From NCBI GenBank assembly GCA_030512335.1, contig JAULSU010000001.1:3782001-3846000 (forward strand): a DNA stretch of 64,000 nt, in the 5' to 3' direction. This DNA comes from Immersiella caudata. Taxonomy: Eukaryota > Ascomycota > Sordariomycetes > Sordariales > Lasiosphaeriaceae. Positions 24,713 to 37,548 of this stretch are shown in pieces; within the stretch, counting starts at the first letter, position 1; each line of letters opens with the position of its first letter. The translations under genes were made by a program, and so were the position numbers. The notes beneath the pieces are model-generated. The model did not search any database. It was not told where the DNA came from and saw only the letters and a program-made list of their open reading frames with translations.

Positions 24713-26145
24713 ATGGACCCGCCTCATGCCAGCCGGAGTATCGACGAGACTTACTCACACAACCCCAGGTCGAGAGCGTCGAGCAATCGCGTGTCAACAA
24801 CAGAAGCCCTACTCCAGACGCTGCAGCTTGCCGAATCCTCACCCGTTGGGACGGTGGCTTCCTTCGAGACCGCGTCTTATACCACCAGCAGGCCCCCCTC
24901 TTTGCAGGGATTGGCATCACCCACCTATAATAGTCCGAGCCTGCCCCACCAGCCCTCACCCTTCATAACCACCCAACTTTCCCACCAACAACCACCCCAG
25001 CACCCATCCTCACCTTACCAACTTCGCGCCGAAGACCCCTTGGATGCGAACTGGTTTGGAGCCAACAGATCTGCTCGAGTTCAAGCTGCACCTGTACTCC
25101 ACGTAGAGCCTGCACCAGAAGAGCTAGACACGCCAGCCTCATCGCCGCCACTCTCGACTGTTGAATCCGGAGCTATGAGGTAGACATATCCGCCGTTCAC
25201 TTCCCTCCTCTGCGCCGTCCACTGACATGAGGTACCAGCGCTGTCGCTCTCCCATACGACCAATTCAGCATGGGCTCGAGGAACTCATTCACCTGGCCAG
25301 GAGTCGAGCAGTCCAACGGGCTTCTAGGCCCAGATATCAGCCACCACTACACTTCAGACGCCAGCCTTACTCCCCCCAGCGGATCGAGATCGGTGACAGC
25401 TAGCCCTCCCAGGAGTTCCCTCACTGCCGAGCAGCGAGAGTTGAAGAGGCAACGCGACCAGGCACGACACAACACCAAGCTGCAAGCTCGCAGCCAACGA
25501 GCAGGGAGCGGCTCTTCGTCCGTTTACTCGCCACCAGCCACCCTCGCAGATTTAGCTACAGGGGCCTCCACGATGCCTGTATACACGACCGCGCCGCCTC
25601 AAATGTCGTTGCTCACCGACCCACCGACAACACAGTACCTGCCATCATTTTCGCCCCCAATCCCAGACCACAGCCAGGCAGGCATGTTCCCGAGCCACTA
25701 CCCGCCCCCGTCGTACATGCCAGAGTACGGCTACCCTTCTGCGGGCCCGAGCTTGCCATCTCAATATGGGTACGTCGACGAAATGAAAAGCAGCGCAAGA
25801 GAGCCTCTGGCTTTTTGGCTTTCCACTAACACTGAGTACAGCAGACCAATGGTCTCCGACCCCAACATGGGAATGTATCAGGTTCCGCCAGTCATGGGCC
25901 CAGGTGCCCATGATCCGAGCGGCCAAGTCCGAGTGGTGACGCCGAAGCCCAAGCCGCAATGCTGGGAGCACGGCTGCAACGGCAGGCAATTCTCGACATT
26001 CAGCAATCTCCTCCGACACCAGCGCGAAAAATCTGGCCAGGCATCAAAGGCCACCTGCCCAAACTGCGGCGCGGAGTTTACACGAACGACAGCGAGGAAC
26101 GGCCATCTCCTACATGACAAATGCAAACAGAAGAAGAGCGGCTGA
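24713..26145 (+). CDS. C2H2-type zinc-finger protein, probable transcription factor
   Basis: A 433-residue protein from exons 24713-25179, 25239-25769 and 25842-26145 (introns of 59 and 72 nt, donors GTAGAC and GTACGT). The N-terminal 200 residues are Ser/Pro/Gln-rich. A basic segment (about residues 218-245, EQRELKRQRDQARHNTKLQ) follows. Two zinc-binding units end the protein: C373/C378/H392 and C405/C408/H421/H424 or C427. The first finger has a CX4C pair and lacks an obvious second His, so its fourth ligand is unclear. Similar proteins occur in other Sordariomycetes, but I cannot attach a symbol with confidence. The second intron ends in ACAGCAG, giving two usable acceptors three bases apart. 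It sits alone between two very large gene-free regions. Confidence 0.85.
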
Positions 26146-29100
26146 GCGGAATGACGGGCTTTGCGGTGGGGAAGACGGGCAAAAAGAGCACATCTCTACC
26201 GATTCCGAACAACCACGTCTTTTTACGGAGTTCTCGGTTCCTTTCTCGGCGCATTTTCACCATGGCGGGCAATATTATATTCTGCACTTGAAACCGTTCC
26301 ACAAGCGGTACTGTATAAATTTTCTTCAAGGCATGGAGGATCCGGCGACGTTCAAGACTATCGACTCCTTGGTTACTGGCTTTTACCATCTTGGGAGCGA
26401 CTGCGAGGAGCTAGAAACAAGGGGGTTGGGTCCTACGGCGGTCATATATACGGGGCGAAAACTTTGGCTTTTATCTTGGGATTTCCCACTTTTGTCACGA
26501 GTGTCATGATGGATTTTTGGGGGTGGACGGGGAAAAGGCGGCTCATTATCACCGCTGGCCAAGCGCCATTGTTTCTCTGCCAGCTTGGTAGCTGGTAGAT
26601 CAGTCCACGTCCAGCGCGACTGGCGTCGCATTTTTAGCATCTGTGAATAAATTTTACCGCTACCCGAAGGCGTGTTTGAGTGCTCGTGATCACCACGTGA
26701 AGCCAAGCCAAGCCGCGGTTTGTCAACTTGCCAATACAACGGATCCTCCTGAGTCGATGCATCTAGCCACGAGATGTGAAATTCAGGGGTCGGAGTGGCA
26801 TACTCAAACAGCCCAAAAACCTCATCAACATTTCTGGGCTAGGTGCCATACACAAAAAAACATGGAGGCGGGTGGGTGGTGATAGGCGTGAGCTGCGCTG
26901 GACACTGCGGGAAGGAACGTGGTTGGTATGTAAGCGGGTTCCCCTGGACCTGTTTGCAGACTTCCCGAGGTAGTACCCATGAGATGCCTAGGTGGGCTTC
27001 TCGACGGAGCCAACCACTCCACTCCCCGCTCTCGGTGAGTGGAAGATCGCTCCTTCCCGTGGAGAACCAAATGCTAGACACGTTGGCTGGAACGGACAGC
27101 CCATGAAGCATCTGGAGGGAAGTGCACTCAGTGGCGAGACTTCCAGTTCCCGCCCGGTTTGGACAGAGACCAGTTTGGCCCCCATTCCCGTCTCCCCGTT
27201 GCAAGCGTGCTGGCTCCCAACACTGCCAAATCTCGCCAGAGATGGTGCGATCGCAGCGACACGATCATCACGTTGGTCCCTCGTCCTCCCATGAGCAGGC
27301 CGTCAGCACGAACACCAACAAACTGCCATGTTCCGCCCTCTAGGCATGTACCTAAGTGGCCTCGCCGGCGGATGGCAGTCTCGTCCTCAAGCTTCCCGTC
27401 GAGGCGTACCACCTGCACACCATTTGGCGACAATTCTCGCGGAAACAAGAGGGCGCTAAGTCCCCCTCGCTCCTAAAACAAAAGGCCCGCCCCATTGTCC
27501 AAGCATACAGGCAGAACTACTGCGCATCCCATCCCATGTGTGGTTGGCTCACGGCAACGGTAGGTGCAGGATTCCCGGGTGCCAGTGGCCCAAAGCCGGC
27601 TGCCCATTCCGCATCCACCCAACAGTGCACCCCCCTGACAACTGATTGCTGAGTCTCCCCGACACATGTCACTATTTCCACCGGCTGCGCCCTGATATAG
27701 GGTGCTGACTGCCAACATGTTGGGCAGGGAGTGAACGCTGGAACCTAACCGCCGCCCTGAGAGCACCCGCGGGTGTTTTCCGCTCGCCTTGCGAGACGGA
27801 TCCCCAGATTTTGGAGCGAGACACGGCCTGACACCTGCGATATAGAGAAACATGCCAACCGTAGCAGGGTAACCGTGAGGGTGTCGACAGTGAGAAAAAA
27901 ATGGCTTCTCCTGAGTCGGTCGTTCGGGGCACCTGGTCTCGGCGCGCCCGTGGCCAACAGCCTCTGTTTGATGTCAAGGTCACCTCGTGCCATGGCCATA
28001 CAGCATATCGTTGCTCAAGAGACGCAACACCCACCGTCAGAGTGGTTGGTTGTCCGGGCCGTCGGCAGAGACGAGGATGATGACAGTTCCTGGCCAAAAA
28101 CGAAGAGCATGAGGGGACAATTACAAAAAAACGCCTTGCCGCCAAGACGGTCGGGAGCCTCACTACAAATGCCGCGCGATGCACCAATAGCATCGGAGAG
28201 AACGTGGTTGACTGAAGTGCGGCAGTACACTAAAGTCCGAGAGGGGCATCCTGTTTCAGTATCGACCTGGCCCTACCAACACAACACCTTGGTCGGCGCT
28301 CTCCACGCGAAAGAGCGCGGGTTGTGGGGTTCACTGTTGAACCGTCCCCTGCCACTCACGCAAACGCTGCCAGGGCGCACTGCCGCCTTGGAAATAGCAG
28401 ACCCCCAAAGAGAGGTGAGAAGGAGTACTACCTACAAGAAAAAGAGCTGCCACGCTGACGGTGGCTATCCGCAGGCACCCTTTTACTGTCCTGGTGAGAG
28501 ACGCCAACGGCGCCGCATCGTGACTAGCTTGCCACGCGGCCGTTGCGACGTTTCTTTGGGACCGGGGTTTGGGGTCGCTTCCCATGTTTCCCCGATCCAA
28601 CCCAATTGCCTAAACTGGACACCGACCCAAGGAACCCAAGGGCAAAGGGTGCCCGCCGCGCCCGCACAAGAAACCCCCTTATTAGCACCGCAGAGCTGGG
28701 TTCCAGAATCCAACTGCAAGCGTCCGACCGTTCGGCGGACAAGCCATCGTGGCGGCCGAGTCCGGACCGGGGTTGACAGCATTTCTATGCGATACACTGG
28801 TCCGTGGAATCCTCGCATCCTCCCGTTGCCTCAACCCGGCCCAGCCGTGTAATGTTCTCCGCGATGGAAAAGACGAGGTAGCTACAGCAACGTTGGAAGA
28901 ACAATAACTGTCTGGATGCCCGCCCCTGCTTTCGTGTCTCCGGGCATGATCGGGGTAGGTGCGGGCTCGCGGAACGGCGCCCCGCACCGGGTTTGTGAGC
29001 GGTGACAGCGAACCCCGGCGGAGGGGAGGTGAGGGGGCTGAAATTGAGCTTGGGCGGAGCTGAGTAGGGCCGAAAACCGTTCGACTGTCGTCACCAGCGC

Positions 29101-32100
29101 GCCCAGCAAGGCTGCTTGTCTCCAAACCTGGCGCTGGCTAGCCTGTTTTGGTGTGGCGTTGCTGCACCCACACCACGGGGCCGGAGCTGCACCCCCTTTC
29201 CTGCGGCGTTGCAGGAGCCTGTTCTGCTCAGAAAGCAGCATCGATTTGCTCTGCCACGATCCGCTGTCGACACACCTGCTCATGTACAGATTGCTGATGA
29301 CGGGAGTTTTTTAAGAGACCTGCAAAAGGCAACCTGCCTCCGCTTACGGTCACATCGGGTCTTGTGATGGCGTGCTGCTGTGATGGCCAGGGCACGTTAA
29401 GCACCCCAACCCAAACCAAGCTCAGAACCTGCGAGCGAACCCTGCAATGCCTTGTCGCCCAACCACCAACAGCTCGACACGCCATTTCTGAGAGTGCGTG
29501 CGCAGTGTGCGCAATTTTTTTTCTTTGGTGAACCGTGTCAAGACAACCCCCTGTTGTGCCAGATTGTTTTCAACCCCCATGACAGAGGCTTGGCACATCG
29601 ACCCATCGCAAGACAGGGCCAGGTGTGATGGAAGGCATGCGGTCAGATTGTTCCCTGCGGTTTCGATGCGGTGGTGGGAGACGGCAAGTCCCGCCCGATC
29701 TCAAATCGGTCCCAATTAGAGGGGGAGCAACCGCACCACTGCTGGTTTCATCTGTGCTGCATAGGTACATATGCATAAAAAGAGTGTCATTCAATGTCCT
29801 ACTTGGAATCACAATGCGACGAATGTGATCACCTGGGCGATGAAAAAATTGCCCATCATTGACATCAACTTTACAGGGTTTTGATCGGTGGCGTCAAGCC
29901 GTGAGGGTCCCGATCCCGTTAGATCCCTATCGGCGACGGAAGGGAGACGAAGAAGGTGCTGACCGTGTGTGTCAGATGGGATGGCCTTATCTTGGTTAAT
30001 CTTATGGCAATCCCGTCAGGCTTTTTTTTTGTTTTGTCAAATACACTAACCCAAACACTCTTCTTTCCAGGGCCCGGATCGGCGACCGACTCGAAACATG
30101 GCTCGAATGGCGCCACGAGGAGTGTGCAGTGTGCGTACTTGCCATGGAGTCGAAGTCACTCGCTCACCCGGACCCCTAGACCAGTTTCCGTCCCGTGGGA
30201 AGTCTAGTAGGTACCTAGCACCTGCCAATTTCCGTCTTACCAAATTTCAAATACTTTAATTGAGCTTCTTAATTTTGATATATTTTTGGCTGAAGTTGGT
30301 TGGGCCTAGCAATGCTTGGTCAAAGCTGTCAAAGTTCTAGATGGGTGACAGGCCAGGGGTGCCGGGACGGGTGATGCAACGTTAAGCAGACGCTTGTTCT
30401 TCGGCTTGGTAGTGGTAGGGAGATGGTGCCGGTGATAACGGACGAGGCAGAATGGCTAGATAATTGGGTCCTTTTGTTGCGTACTGTTATTTGATGTCTC
30501 GTTGCGTTTTGCTGCTGCCTGATAGACGAGGCTGTGCCGAATAGCAGAAGGGCGGATCACGAGGCCAAGCCCTATGGAGACGGACGGCACGAAGGTGATC
30601 GGATAGGAACACGCGACGATTCCCATATTTCCCGCTCCTGGGTCTTCGCCTCGGACAGGATAGGAAGGCCTGCAAGGTGCGCCACAGCATTGTATTGACC
30701 TGGGAGTGCGTGTTATTACCCAGGGACTCCCTAGCCCTGGGCAACCATGGGAACTTGTTCGTGTTCTATGTAGAGTTGCTTCCCCGTAGTCTGCGCCCCG
30801 TAGGGACATGGAAGACTTCCCGCCATGAAGGGAACGTTCTCATGGAAGGCACAGAGTGGGTCAAGGTCGTAGATGAAAAGGCGGGAATTGGAGATGGTGG
30901 CTATGCAGAAAAATGTGGGGAGATAGAGTGCATGCAAATGAATCTCGATTCGGCAACGGCTTTCGAAGAGAATTGGGGTAGTGTAGACTGGGTAGTTTCC
31001 TGTGACATATGGGACCACGAGCAAAGACTGGAGACCAAGAGGAGGTGAAAGTTGGGGAGGGCTTGGTGGGTGGAGGCGTGCGGTGAACGGCCGCTGTCTC
31101 GACAGCTCGGCATCTGCCTTGCATCTCCCGTGCGTGCCAGGGGAATATTTGCGCTGTAAAGTATGAAGTACATTTCACTAGGTGTCAAAGCTATGCTTCC
31201 AACGGCCGCGAGCGGTCGTTATCCCCTTTTGGTCTCCTTCTGCCGGGTTCGCTTAAACCTAGGCCGATTCTAGATCTCCCTCAGGGGTGATAGATCGACA
31301 CGATATCTATCAGAGAGTTGCCACGGCCCTTCGGCCGGAGTGTGTGTAGATGGACGGGGGCTGCAACCTATCGGCACCGTTGTCAAGAACACGGGCTGGG
31401 CAGCGGTGGCGGAAAGCAAGTGAACTGACGGGGTCAGCGGCCGACGCATTAGCTATCTGAGATGTTCTACTGCGTAGGTGTGGCACCTGAATCAACACCA
31501 TGAAACGCGGAGTACGGTCAACGAAGCTCACTGGAGCGGCGGAAGGGAGGGGTCGGTGTTGAATGAGCGGCTTTCATGTCGTTGTGAGGCGCATGGCAGC
31601 AGCATAACAGGGTTGGCGGAAGGTGCACGGAGAGCAGCTTCTCCCTTTCGGAGACATATGAAAGTGCCTGGCTGGTAGCGCCGTGCCCCCCTCCTGGCGG
31701 AAGCTCCCTTTGTGCGTCGGGTCGATTCCGCTTCTGCCCTTCTGTATGAGTTCGACGTCCACAAGTCCAACTTTGCCAGTGGGCAGGGGTTCCGGGCAGG
31801 CAGAACGGGGCAAGGCCCTCCCGCCTTTCTGCACGTTTGGGCGTTTTGGAATTATAGGGGCCGTCGACAGACACCACCAGCGACCCGATTGCAGGCTCGA
31901 AAGGGACTCCGGCAGATGGTTGTATGGTGTGATGACAGAATACCCTACCCAATGGGCAGAACAAATGCGCGGCTAGCGATGATGGTTGCGTGACACCCTT
32001 CCACAACGCTGATGGCATGGTAGGTGAGGTGCGACTCTACTGCATCCTATTGCGCCCTGCCGCTTGAGCAAAATAAAAGGCTGGTACCAAGCCTGACTGA

Positions 32101-34251
32101 TAGTGGAATGTCCGCTGAATGACCAGTATGCAAACATTCCAACAGGTCGGCGTCAGGTGAGATATGGCCGTCGCTAGGGCATAGTTGCTCGGTCCGCGGC
32201 GCATCTCCCGACAGACTTCCTCAGGTCGGGGTTTCCGGCAGTGTATGATGCCAATGATGGCTACGCGGCATCGCTCAGTGCCCACTTGTTCCAGAAAGGG
32301 AAGGAAGACGGCTCGTTGGTCCCTTGTGGCCTCCATAGCCGGAACGTGCCCCGCGACGTCAATATCGAACAGGAAGCGGCACAAGACGATTGCAATATGC
32401 AGAGGACACAATCCCGATACTAGAGCGTTCGATACTGACTAACCGATCTTCAGCTTTGGTCCTATGGTCAAAGTCAGGGTTGCTGAACTCCTAACATAGG
32501 GGTCGTTCAATAGGGACAGGACACACTGAGTGGATTTGTGGAGGCTTTTGCCCACGATGAAAGTTCCGTCGATGCTACGAATCCCACGCTTCGATGCCCC
32601 TCAAGCGCAGCAGGCGGGAAATCCAGACGCCACTGAGCGACCAACTGCAGGAGCCGAGCAGCGATTCGAACCGTTAGACGCTGGCAAGGTCGGGCAGCCA
32701 TTGATTGACGAGGGTGGTGATGAGTAGTGATACCAATGAATGGTCACCACACCGGGGCCGCCTTCCCGACCGTCATGTCAACTGAACGGTCATCCTATCT
32801 GGCGGTGCAGGAGCATGCAATTTCCAAGGCCAGCAATGCGGCCGAGGGTTGGGGAGGGAAGATGCTATTCGAACCGGGACCGGGGGGTGGAAATAATAAA
32901 GATGCAGTGCTCGAACGGCCCTGACAAGTCGAGCTAAACGGGTGACAGCAGATCTGAGCGTGCTGTGATAAAGTTCCAGCGGCCTGAAGGATTCGACACG
33001 CAGGGAGTAGGGCCGCCAACCAGGGCCAGCATCATCCATGAGGCGAAACTGTTTATTGAATTATCCGTGGGTCGCCTGGGGACGAGCCGTCCGTTATTTC
33101 AAATCTCAAAGACAAATGACGGTAGCCGACAGGGGATGATGGTGTACACATGCAGTGCGGCGTTTGGGATGGAGGGCGTGGGGCGGGTCTAGCGCCAGCA
33201 CACGGTGTTTCTGCGACGTGAATTCGAAGCGGGGTGGGATTTCCGAGACGAGACGACCTGGTACTTCGAAAATACAAAGCGAAGCCGGCCAGCCGGCACG
33301 AATTGTCGGATGGCGATGGGCGGACGCGCTCTCTGCGCCGCAAGTGCGGCCGCAGGACGGCGAGCCAGGACCATGGGTACGGAGATGATGAAGATGGCGG
33401 AAGGATTTTGGAATCTTTGAAGGAACAGCCGCCGGTTTTGGGGGTGGCATTTTTCTGGTTGCCGCCATCAAGCGCGCGTGCTCTAGAATTCGTGGGGTTG
33501 CAGGGAAGGGGTAATGAAGGCTGACAAGCGCGAAGGCCTGGGCCTTAAGCGCAAGCAGTCTGATTGGCCGATCTGCTCTGCTATGGCACACGGCCTGTCG
33601 GTTGTGGGCGCTTAGGCTCCACTAGCCCCACCCACCCTGCCGTTGGGGTGTGTGTTTTCTCGGTTGCATTGCACTTGGGAAAGAAACAAGAAACAAACGG
33701 CATCCATCAACACCGCGGCAGGTCGTCGTCGACGCGGCCAAAATTCGCCCACTCCCAGGCACCGCGCTTGTGGCCGCCCGGCATTGAAAGCGAGCGAGAA
33801 AATAAGAAGAAGGAACGCAGGAGCAAAGAAACAGAGGATGAAACAAATTCAGGCAGGTGGAAACCAAACATCGACCCAATCACCGCTCGTCTGTGCCTTG
33901 CGCGTGCTGGGTCTTCGGGCCACCGTCCTAGGTCACCCAGGTCGGTCGCTTGTTTTCCACCAACGAAGTCAGGTACCATCGCTGCCATCGGACTGAAAGC
34001 AATCCGCCCGGCTTGCGGGCGACCCGTGCGGGCACTTCTGTTTCCGCTGTTGTCGCTTTGACGCCCTTCCGAGCGCGCTTCAGCATCCCAGCGGCGCGCC
34101 GAAGCCCCACATTTCGAATCCCATCCCACGGCGGGAACGAAACAACCACACACACACACACCCGTCAGACCGATCAAATTGCAGGCCGACAACGTTCCGG
34201 CCGCCTCGCTGCTCGCATCAAAGCCTAGGAACAGGACGGCGAGGGCCCGCA
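26146..34251. other. Gene desert, 8.1 kb
   Basis: No frame with a recognisable product. The longest (27773-28852, 359 codons) has the Arg/Pro/Ser-rich composition of chance frames in GC-rich DNA. A local AT-rich patch lies at about 30230-30300. The last few hundred bases are the promoter and leader of APC2. Confidence 0.55.
34147..34161 (+). repeat. (CA)7 microsatellite in the APC2 leader
   Basis: Seven CA units about 90 bp before the APC2 start codon. Confidence 0.85.
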
Positions 34252-37200
34252 ATGCCGCCGGCCGTGGCCTCGCCATCGCCGTGGCGCCGTCGTCGACGAC
34301 TCGTCTTTCAGTCGGTCTTTCAGACGGACGTATCGCAGCCCACGCCTCAAGTGACGCCGTGCGCGAGGTTCCCCGACCAGGGTCAACCCTTCGGTGGCCA
34401 CGGGCGCAGTGTTACTGCAGGCTCTGTTGACCTCACTGGCGACTTCCGCGCGCAATCCGGGCCTCTCTTCTCCCAGGCCGCGACCCAGGATCACGGCCTC
34501 GCGCACGCCCCCACCACTACGGATCTCTCATCATCGTCCCAGAGCACCATCGCGGCAACATCACGCTCAGATCTGTACGCCCCGCAACCGCTGTTCCCTT
34601 CGCTCGTGGCCGCTGGCAACGACCAAGTTGCATACGACCGAGCCTGGCATGTGGTAACCGCTCGCATCGCCCTCCCGTCATCGGCCACGGCTGACGACTC
34701 CTTCGGGACACTTCCCCCGGACTCCCAGTTGTACCCGGCATCTCAGCAAGTCGTCGGGTCAGACCAGGAGTTTTACGATGCTTTGGCGCTTGTCGTTCAT
34801 GCGTCCAATCTGTTGCCGCGTGCTACCCATACGGAAGACATCATTGCCTGGCACGCCCAGCAGGTGCGCGCTCACTTCGCCCAGCACGTGATACCCCTAC
34901 TGTCCGGCTGTGTTGAAGAAGAGGGAGACGAAGAGGGAGGTGAGGCGGAAGTTGAGGCGGCACGGGGGGTTGGTCGCTCGGGAACGAAGAGGAAAAGCAA
35001 CTACTATGAGCGCCACATCGTGATAGTCATGAGCAGCATCCGCACACTTGAGGCTGCTCTCCGGCTCTATTTTTACGGCCTCAGCCTGCTCGTCAGGGGC
35101 TTTGGCAGGCTTGTGAACGGTAGCGCATCTGAGCCGGCAGCTGCGGAAGCAGAGCTTCTTGCAGCGCGTTTCCGCCGAGACATTCGCGCTCTCGTCGGCA
35201 ACTCTGCATCTGAAGACTTGATGAGATCAGTTAGGGTCGTTCTGGTCCGTCTGTCTAGCACCATTCTAGGGATGCAAACTACGGACGATGGTGCCGCCGA
35301 GTCTGCGCCACCTATTCGTCCTTCTCCTCCGACAGATGAAGACGTAAAAGCGCTTGCGGCAAGACAGCGTCTCCACGAACTCGTTGAGCAGCTTTATAAT
35401 GTCGGCTTGGCTGGCGAGCGGTTCCAAGTCCTATTTGCCGAAATCATGGACTCCATGATGTCCAAGTTTGTGAACGGAGCATATGCTGGAGTTTGGACGC
35501 TCTCCTCGACCAGCTCTCGCAGTTTTTCAGCGGCTGCAAACACAATATCACAACGTGCAAACTTGTCACAGCAATCCACATCGCCTTGCATTCTAGGCCT
35601 GAGCGACTGGATAGAAAACCATTTTGCAAGGCTTAGTTTCGAGGTTCTATCAAGGGTTTCCTCAGACCCCTCTACCTCACCCGTAACCCTATCCGACGTT
35701 AAGACCTACCAGTCCCTAGCTCTGGGCCGTCTCGCAGCACTGCGTATTGCCGAGCTATTCGATATCGCCCTCGCATGGCCTCGGTCCCGCTGTGCGCTTG
35801 ACGACCTTCGCTCTACCATCACCTCAACAGCCCGCCGCCTGCAGCTGACGTCAAACTTCTCACGGACCCTGCAAACGCGATTACTGCACCCGGGTTGCAG
35901 CACACTCGAGATCTTGCGTACGTACATAGCTATCATTCGCACCTTTCATGCACTAGATCCCAGCAAGGTGCTGCTGAGCCACATCGAGCCGAGCCTGCAG
36001 CTATACCTCTGCCAGAGAGAAGACGCCGTTCGTGTAGTCGTGACAGGGCTTCTTGCTAGCGTTGATGAGATCAGGGATGCAAGGAAGGCCAAAGAGTTTG
36101 CGGAGCGGCAGCACCAAAGCAAGACCCCCAAGGGTGATGCGGAATCTGGCCCGTTGTTGACACCGACAATCTCCCGTCGAGGGAACTACAGAACTCCAGG
36201 GCCAACTAGAAGAAGCCAGGCTAGTACTCCTGACCCGGTAGTCAAGGACCTTCCTGACACCGCCGTCGCAGCCTTCGGAGGTCGTGCAACCGCGAACAAG
36301 CTTGTTGAGCTGGCCTTCCTCCTCAACGACCCAACCCAGACACGCCGTGCTGCCTCGGAGGATGACGAGCTTGACTGGAACGACATGAGCTGGGTGCCCG
36401 ATCCAGTCGATGCGGGCGCCAACTACAAGCGGCCCAAGAGCGAAGACGTCATAGGCACTCTCATTTCAGCACTGGGAAGCGAGGAAACCTTCATCAAGGA
36501 ATTCTCATCCGTCGTTGCTGGCCGCCTGCTTGGGGAGTCGGCCCGCTTCGACCAAGAGCTCCGGGTACTCGATTTACTGAAGCGCCGGTTCGGCGAGGCA
36601 GCGCTGCAGAACTGCGACGTTATGATACGCGATGTGCAAGACTCACGGCGCGTGGATGCCGCCATCAAACGGCAGAGAGAGAAGGCAATGGGCGGCAACA
36701 GGGCAACGGAGACCCCGCTGAGGACACCGACAGTAAAAAAGGGTACCGAAGCCGAGGAATTTGAAGCGCAACACCAGGCGCGGATTCTGTCGCGGCTGTT
36801 CTGGCCGGATCTCGAGAGGGAGCACTTTTTGCTGCCAACACCGATTGTGGAATACCAACAATGGTACGAGCACGGCTACGAGACACTGAAATCTAAGAGA
36901 AAGCTCACATGGCTAAACCAGCTCGGCCAGGCGAGGGTGGAACTTGAGCTCGAGGACCGCACTGTTGTAGTCGACTGCTCTACTATTGAGGCGACGGTTA
37001 TATATGCTTTCCAGGACCCCGACGCCACAAGAGGCAACGATGGTCCGGCGCGGCGATCTGTCGATGAGTTGTACAATCAGTTGCAGCTAGATGAGGATCT
37101 TATCAGCGAGGCCTTGACTTTCTGGGTCGGCAAGGGGGTGCTGAGGCGCGTAGCCCCGGGGACGTTTGTTGTCGTTGAGACGCTGGCTTCCTCTGCCGCT

Positions 37201-37548
37201 GCTGAAAGTACCAGCGGAGATGCCGAGGCAGCCGCGGTAGCCTCGCCGAGTGAGGGAGATGGCGAAGCGGAAACTTCCGGAGGAGCGTCACCACGGAAAC
37301 AGGACAGCGGATCTGGGCTGAGCGCCAAGGAGAAGGAACGCAGGGCCATGTACTGGCAGTACGTGAAGGGCATGTTGACCAACGCAAGCGCGAGCATGCC
37401 CTTGGCACAGGTATCGATGATGATGAAGATGCTGGTCCCGGACGGGTTCCCATGGAGCGGGGAGGAGCTGCAGGAATTCCTTGGAGAGAAGGTCACGGCG
37501 GGGGATCTCGAGGTGGTTGGCGGAAAGTACCGCCTGGTGAGGAAATAG
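34252..37548 (+). CDS. APC2: Anaphase-promoting complex subunit 2 (cullin)
   Basis: A 1098-residue intronless protein. Apc2 is the cullin-like scaffold of the APC/C ubiquitin ligase and binds the RING subunit Apc11 in the catalytic core. The N-terminal 200 residues are poorly conserved and low-complexity. Helical cullin-repeat-like sequence fills the middle. The cullin homology region includes a block near residues 843-905 (RLFWPDLEREHFLLPTPI). A winged-helix stretch with ELYNQLQLDEDLI follows near residue 940. The final 64 residues (from about 1035) form the Apc2-type C-terminal winged helix. A Ser/Ala/Glu-rich linker separates the last two. The length is somewhat above yeast Apc2 because of the N terminus. 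The start codon is the first ATG in a frame open only from there, but a shorter true start cannot be excluded. Confidence 0.9.
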   Translation: MPPAVASPSPWRRRRRLVFQSVFQTDVSQPTPQVTPCARFPDQGQPFGGHGRSVTAGSVDLTGDFRAQSGPLFSQAATQDHGLAHAPTTTDLSSSSQSTIAATSRSDLYAPQPLFPSLVAAGNDQVAYDRAWHVVTARIALPSSATADDSFGTLPPDSQLYPASQQVVGSDQEFYDALALVVHASNLLPRATHTEDIIAWHAQQVRAHFAQHVIPLLSGCVEEEGDEEGGEAEVEAARGVGRSGTKRKSNYYERHIVIVMSSIRTLEAALRLYFYGLSLLVRGFGRLVNGSASEPAAAEAELLAARFRRDIRALVGNSASEDLMRSVRVVLVRLSSTILGMQTTDDGAAESAPPIRPSPPTDEDVKALAARQRLHELVEQLYNVGLAGERFQVLFAEIMDSMMSKFVNGAYAGVWTLSSTSSRSFSAAANTISQRANLSQQSTSPCILGLSDWIENHFARLSFEVLSRVSSDPSTSPVTLSDVKTYQSLALGRLAALRIAELFDIALAWPRSRCALDDLRSTITSTARRLQLTSNFSRTLQTRLLHPGCSTLEILRTYIAIIRTFHALDPSKVLLSHIEPSLQLYLCQREDAVRVVVTGLLASVDEIRDARKAKEFAERQHQSKTPKGDAESGPLLTPTISRRGNYRTPGPTRRSQASTPDPVVKDLPDTAVAAFGGRATANKLVELAFLLNDPTQTRRAASEDDELDWNDMSWVPDPVDAGANYKRPKSEDVIGTLISALGSEETFIKEFSSVVAGRLLGESARFDQELRVLDLLKRRFGEAALQNCDVMIRDVQDSRRVDAAIKRQREKAMGGNRATETPLRTPTVKKGTEAEEFEAQHQARILSRLFWPDLEREHFLLPTPIVEYQQWYEHGYETLKSKRKLTWLNQLGQARVELELEDRTVVVDCSTIEATVIYAFQDPDATRGNDGPARRSVDELYNQLQLDEDLISEALTFWVGKGVLRRVAPGTFVVVETLASSAAAESTSGDAEAAAVASPSEGDGEAETSGGASPRKQDSGSGLSAKEKERRAMYWQYVKGMLTNASASMPLAQVSMMMKMLVPDGFPWSGEELQEFLGEKVTAGDLEVVGGKYRLVRK

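Noticed and set aside
27773..28852. 359-codon open frame in the second desert
   Set aside because: Long but Arg/Pro/Ser-rich with no recognisable motif. Overlapping frames on the other strand are similar in character.
30677..31048. 123-codon frame with balanced, acidic composition
   Set aside because: It opens at GTG rather than ATG; the internal ATG-initiated part (from 30842) is about 68 residues without a recognisable motif. Kept out for lack of support.
32640..32900. Sequences resembling tRNA T-loops (ATTCGAACC)
   Set aside because: Flanking bases do not form the T stem or acceptor stem on either strand. Same outcome for similar matches at 19771, 39866 and 49983.
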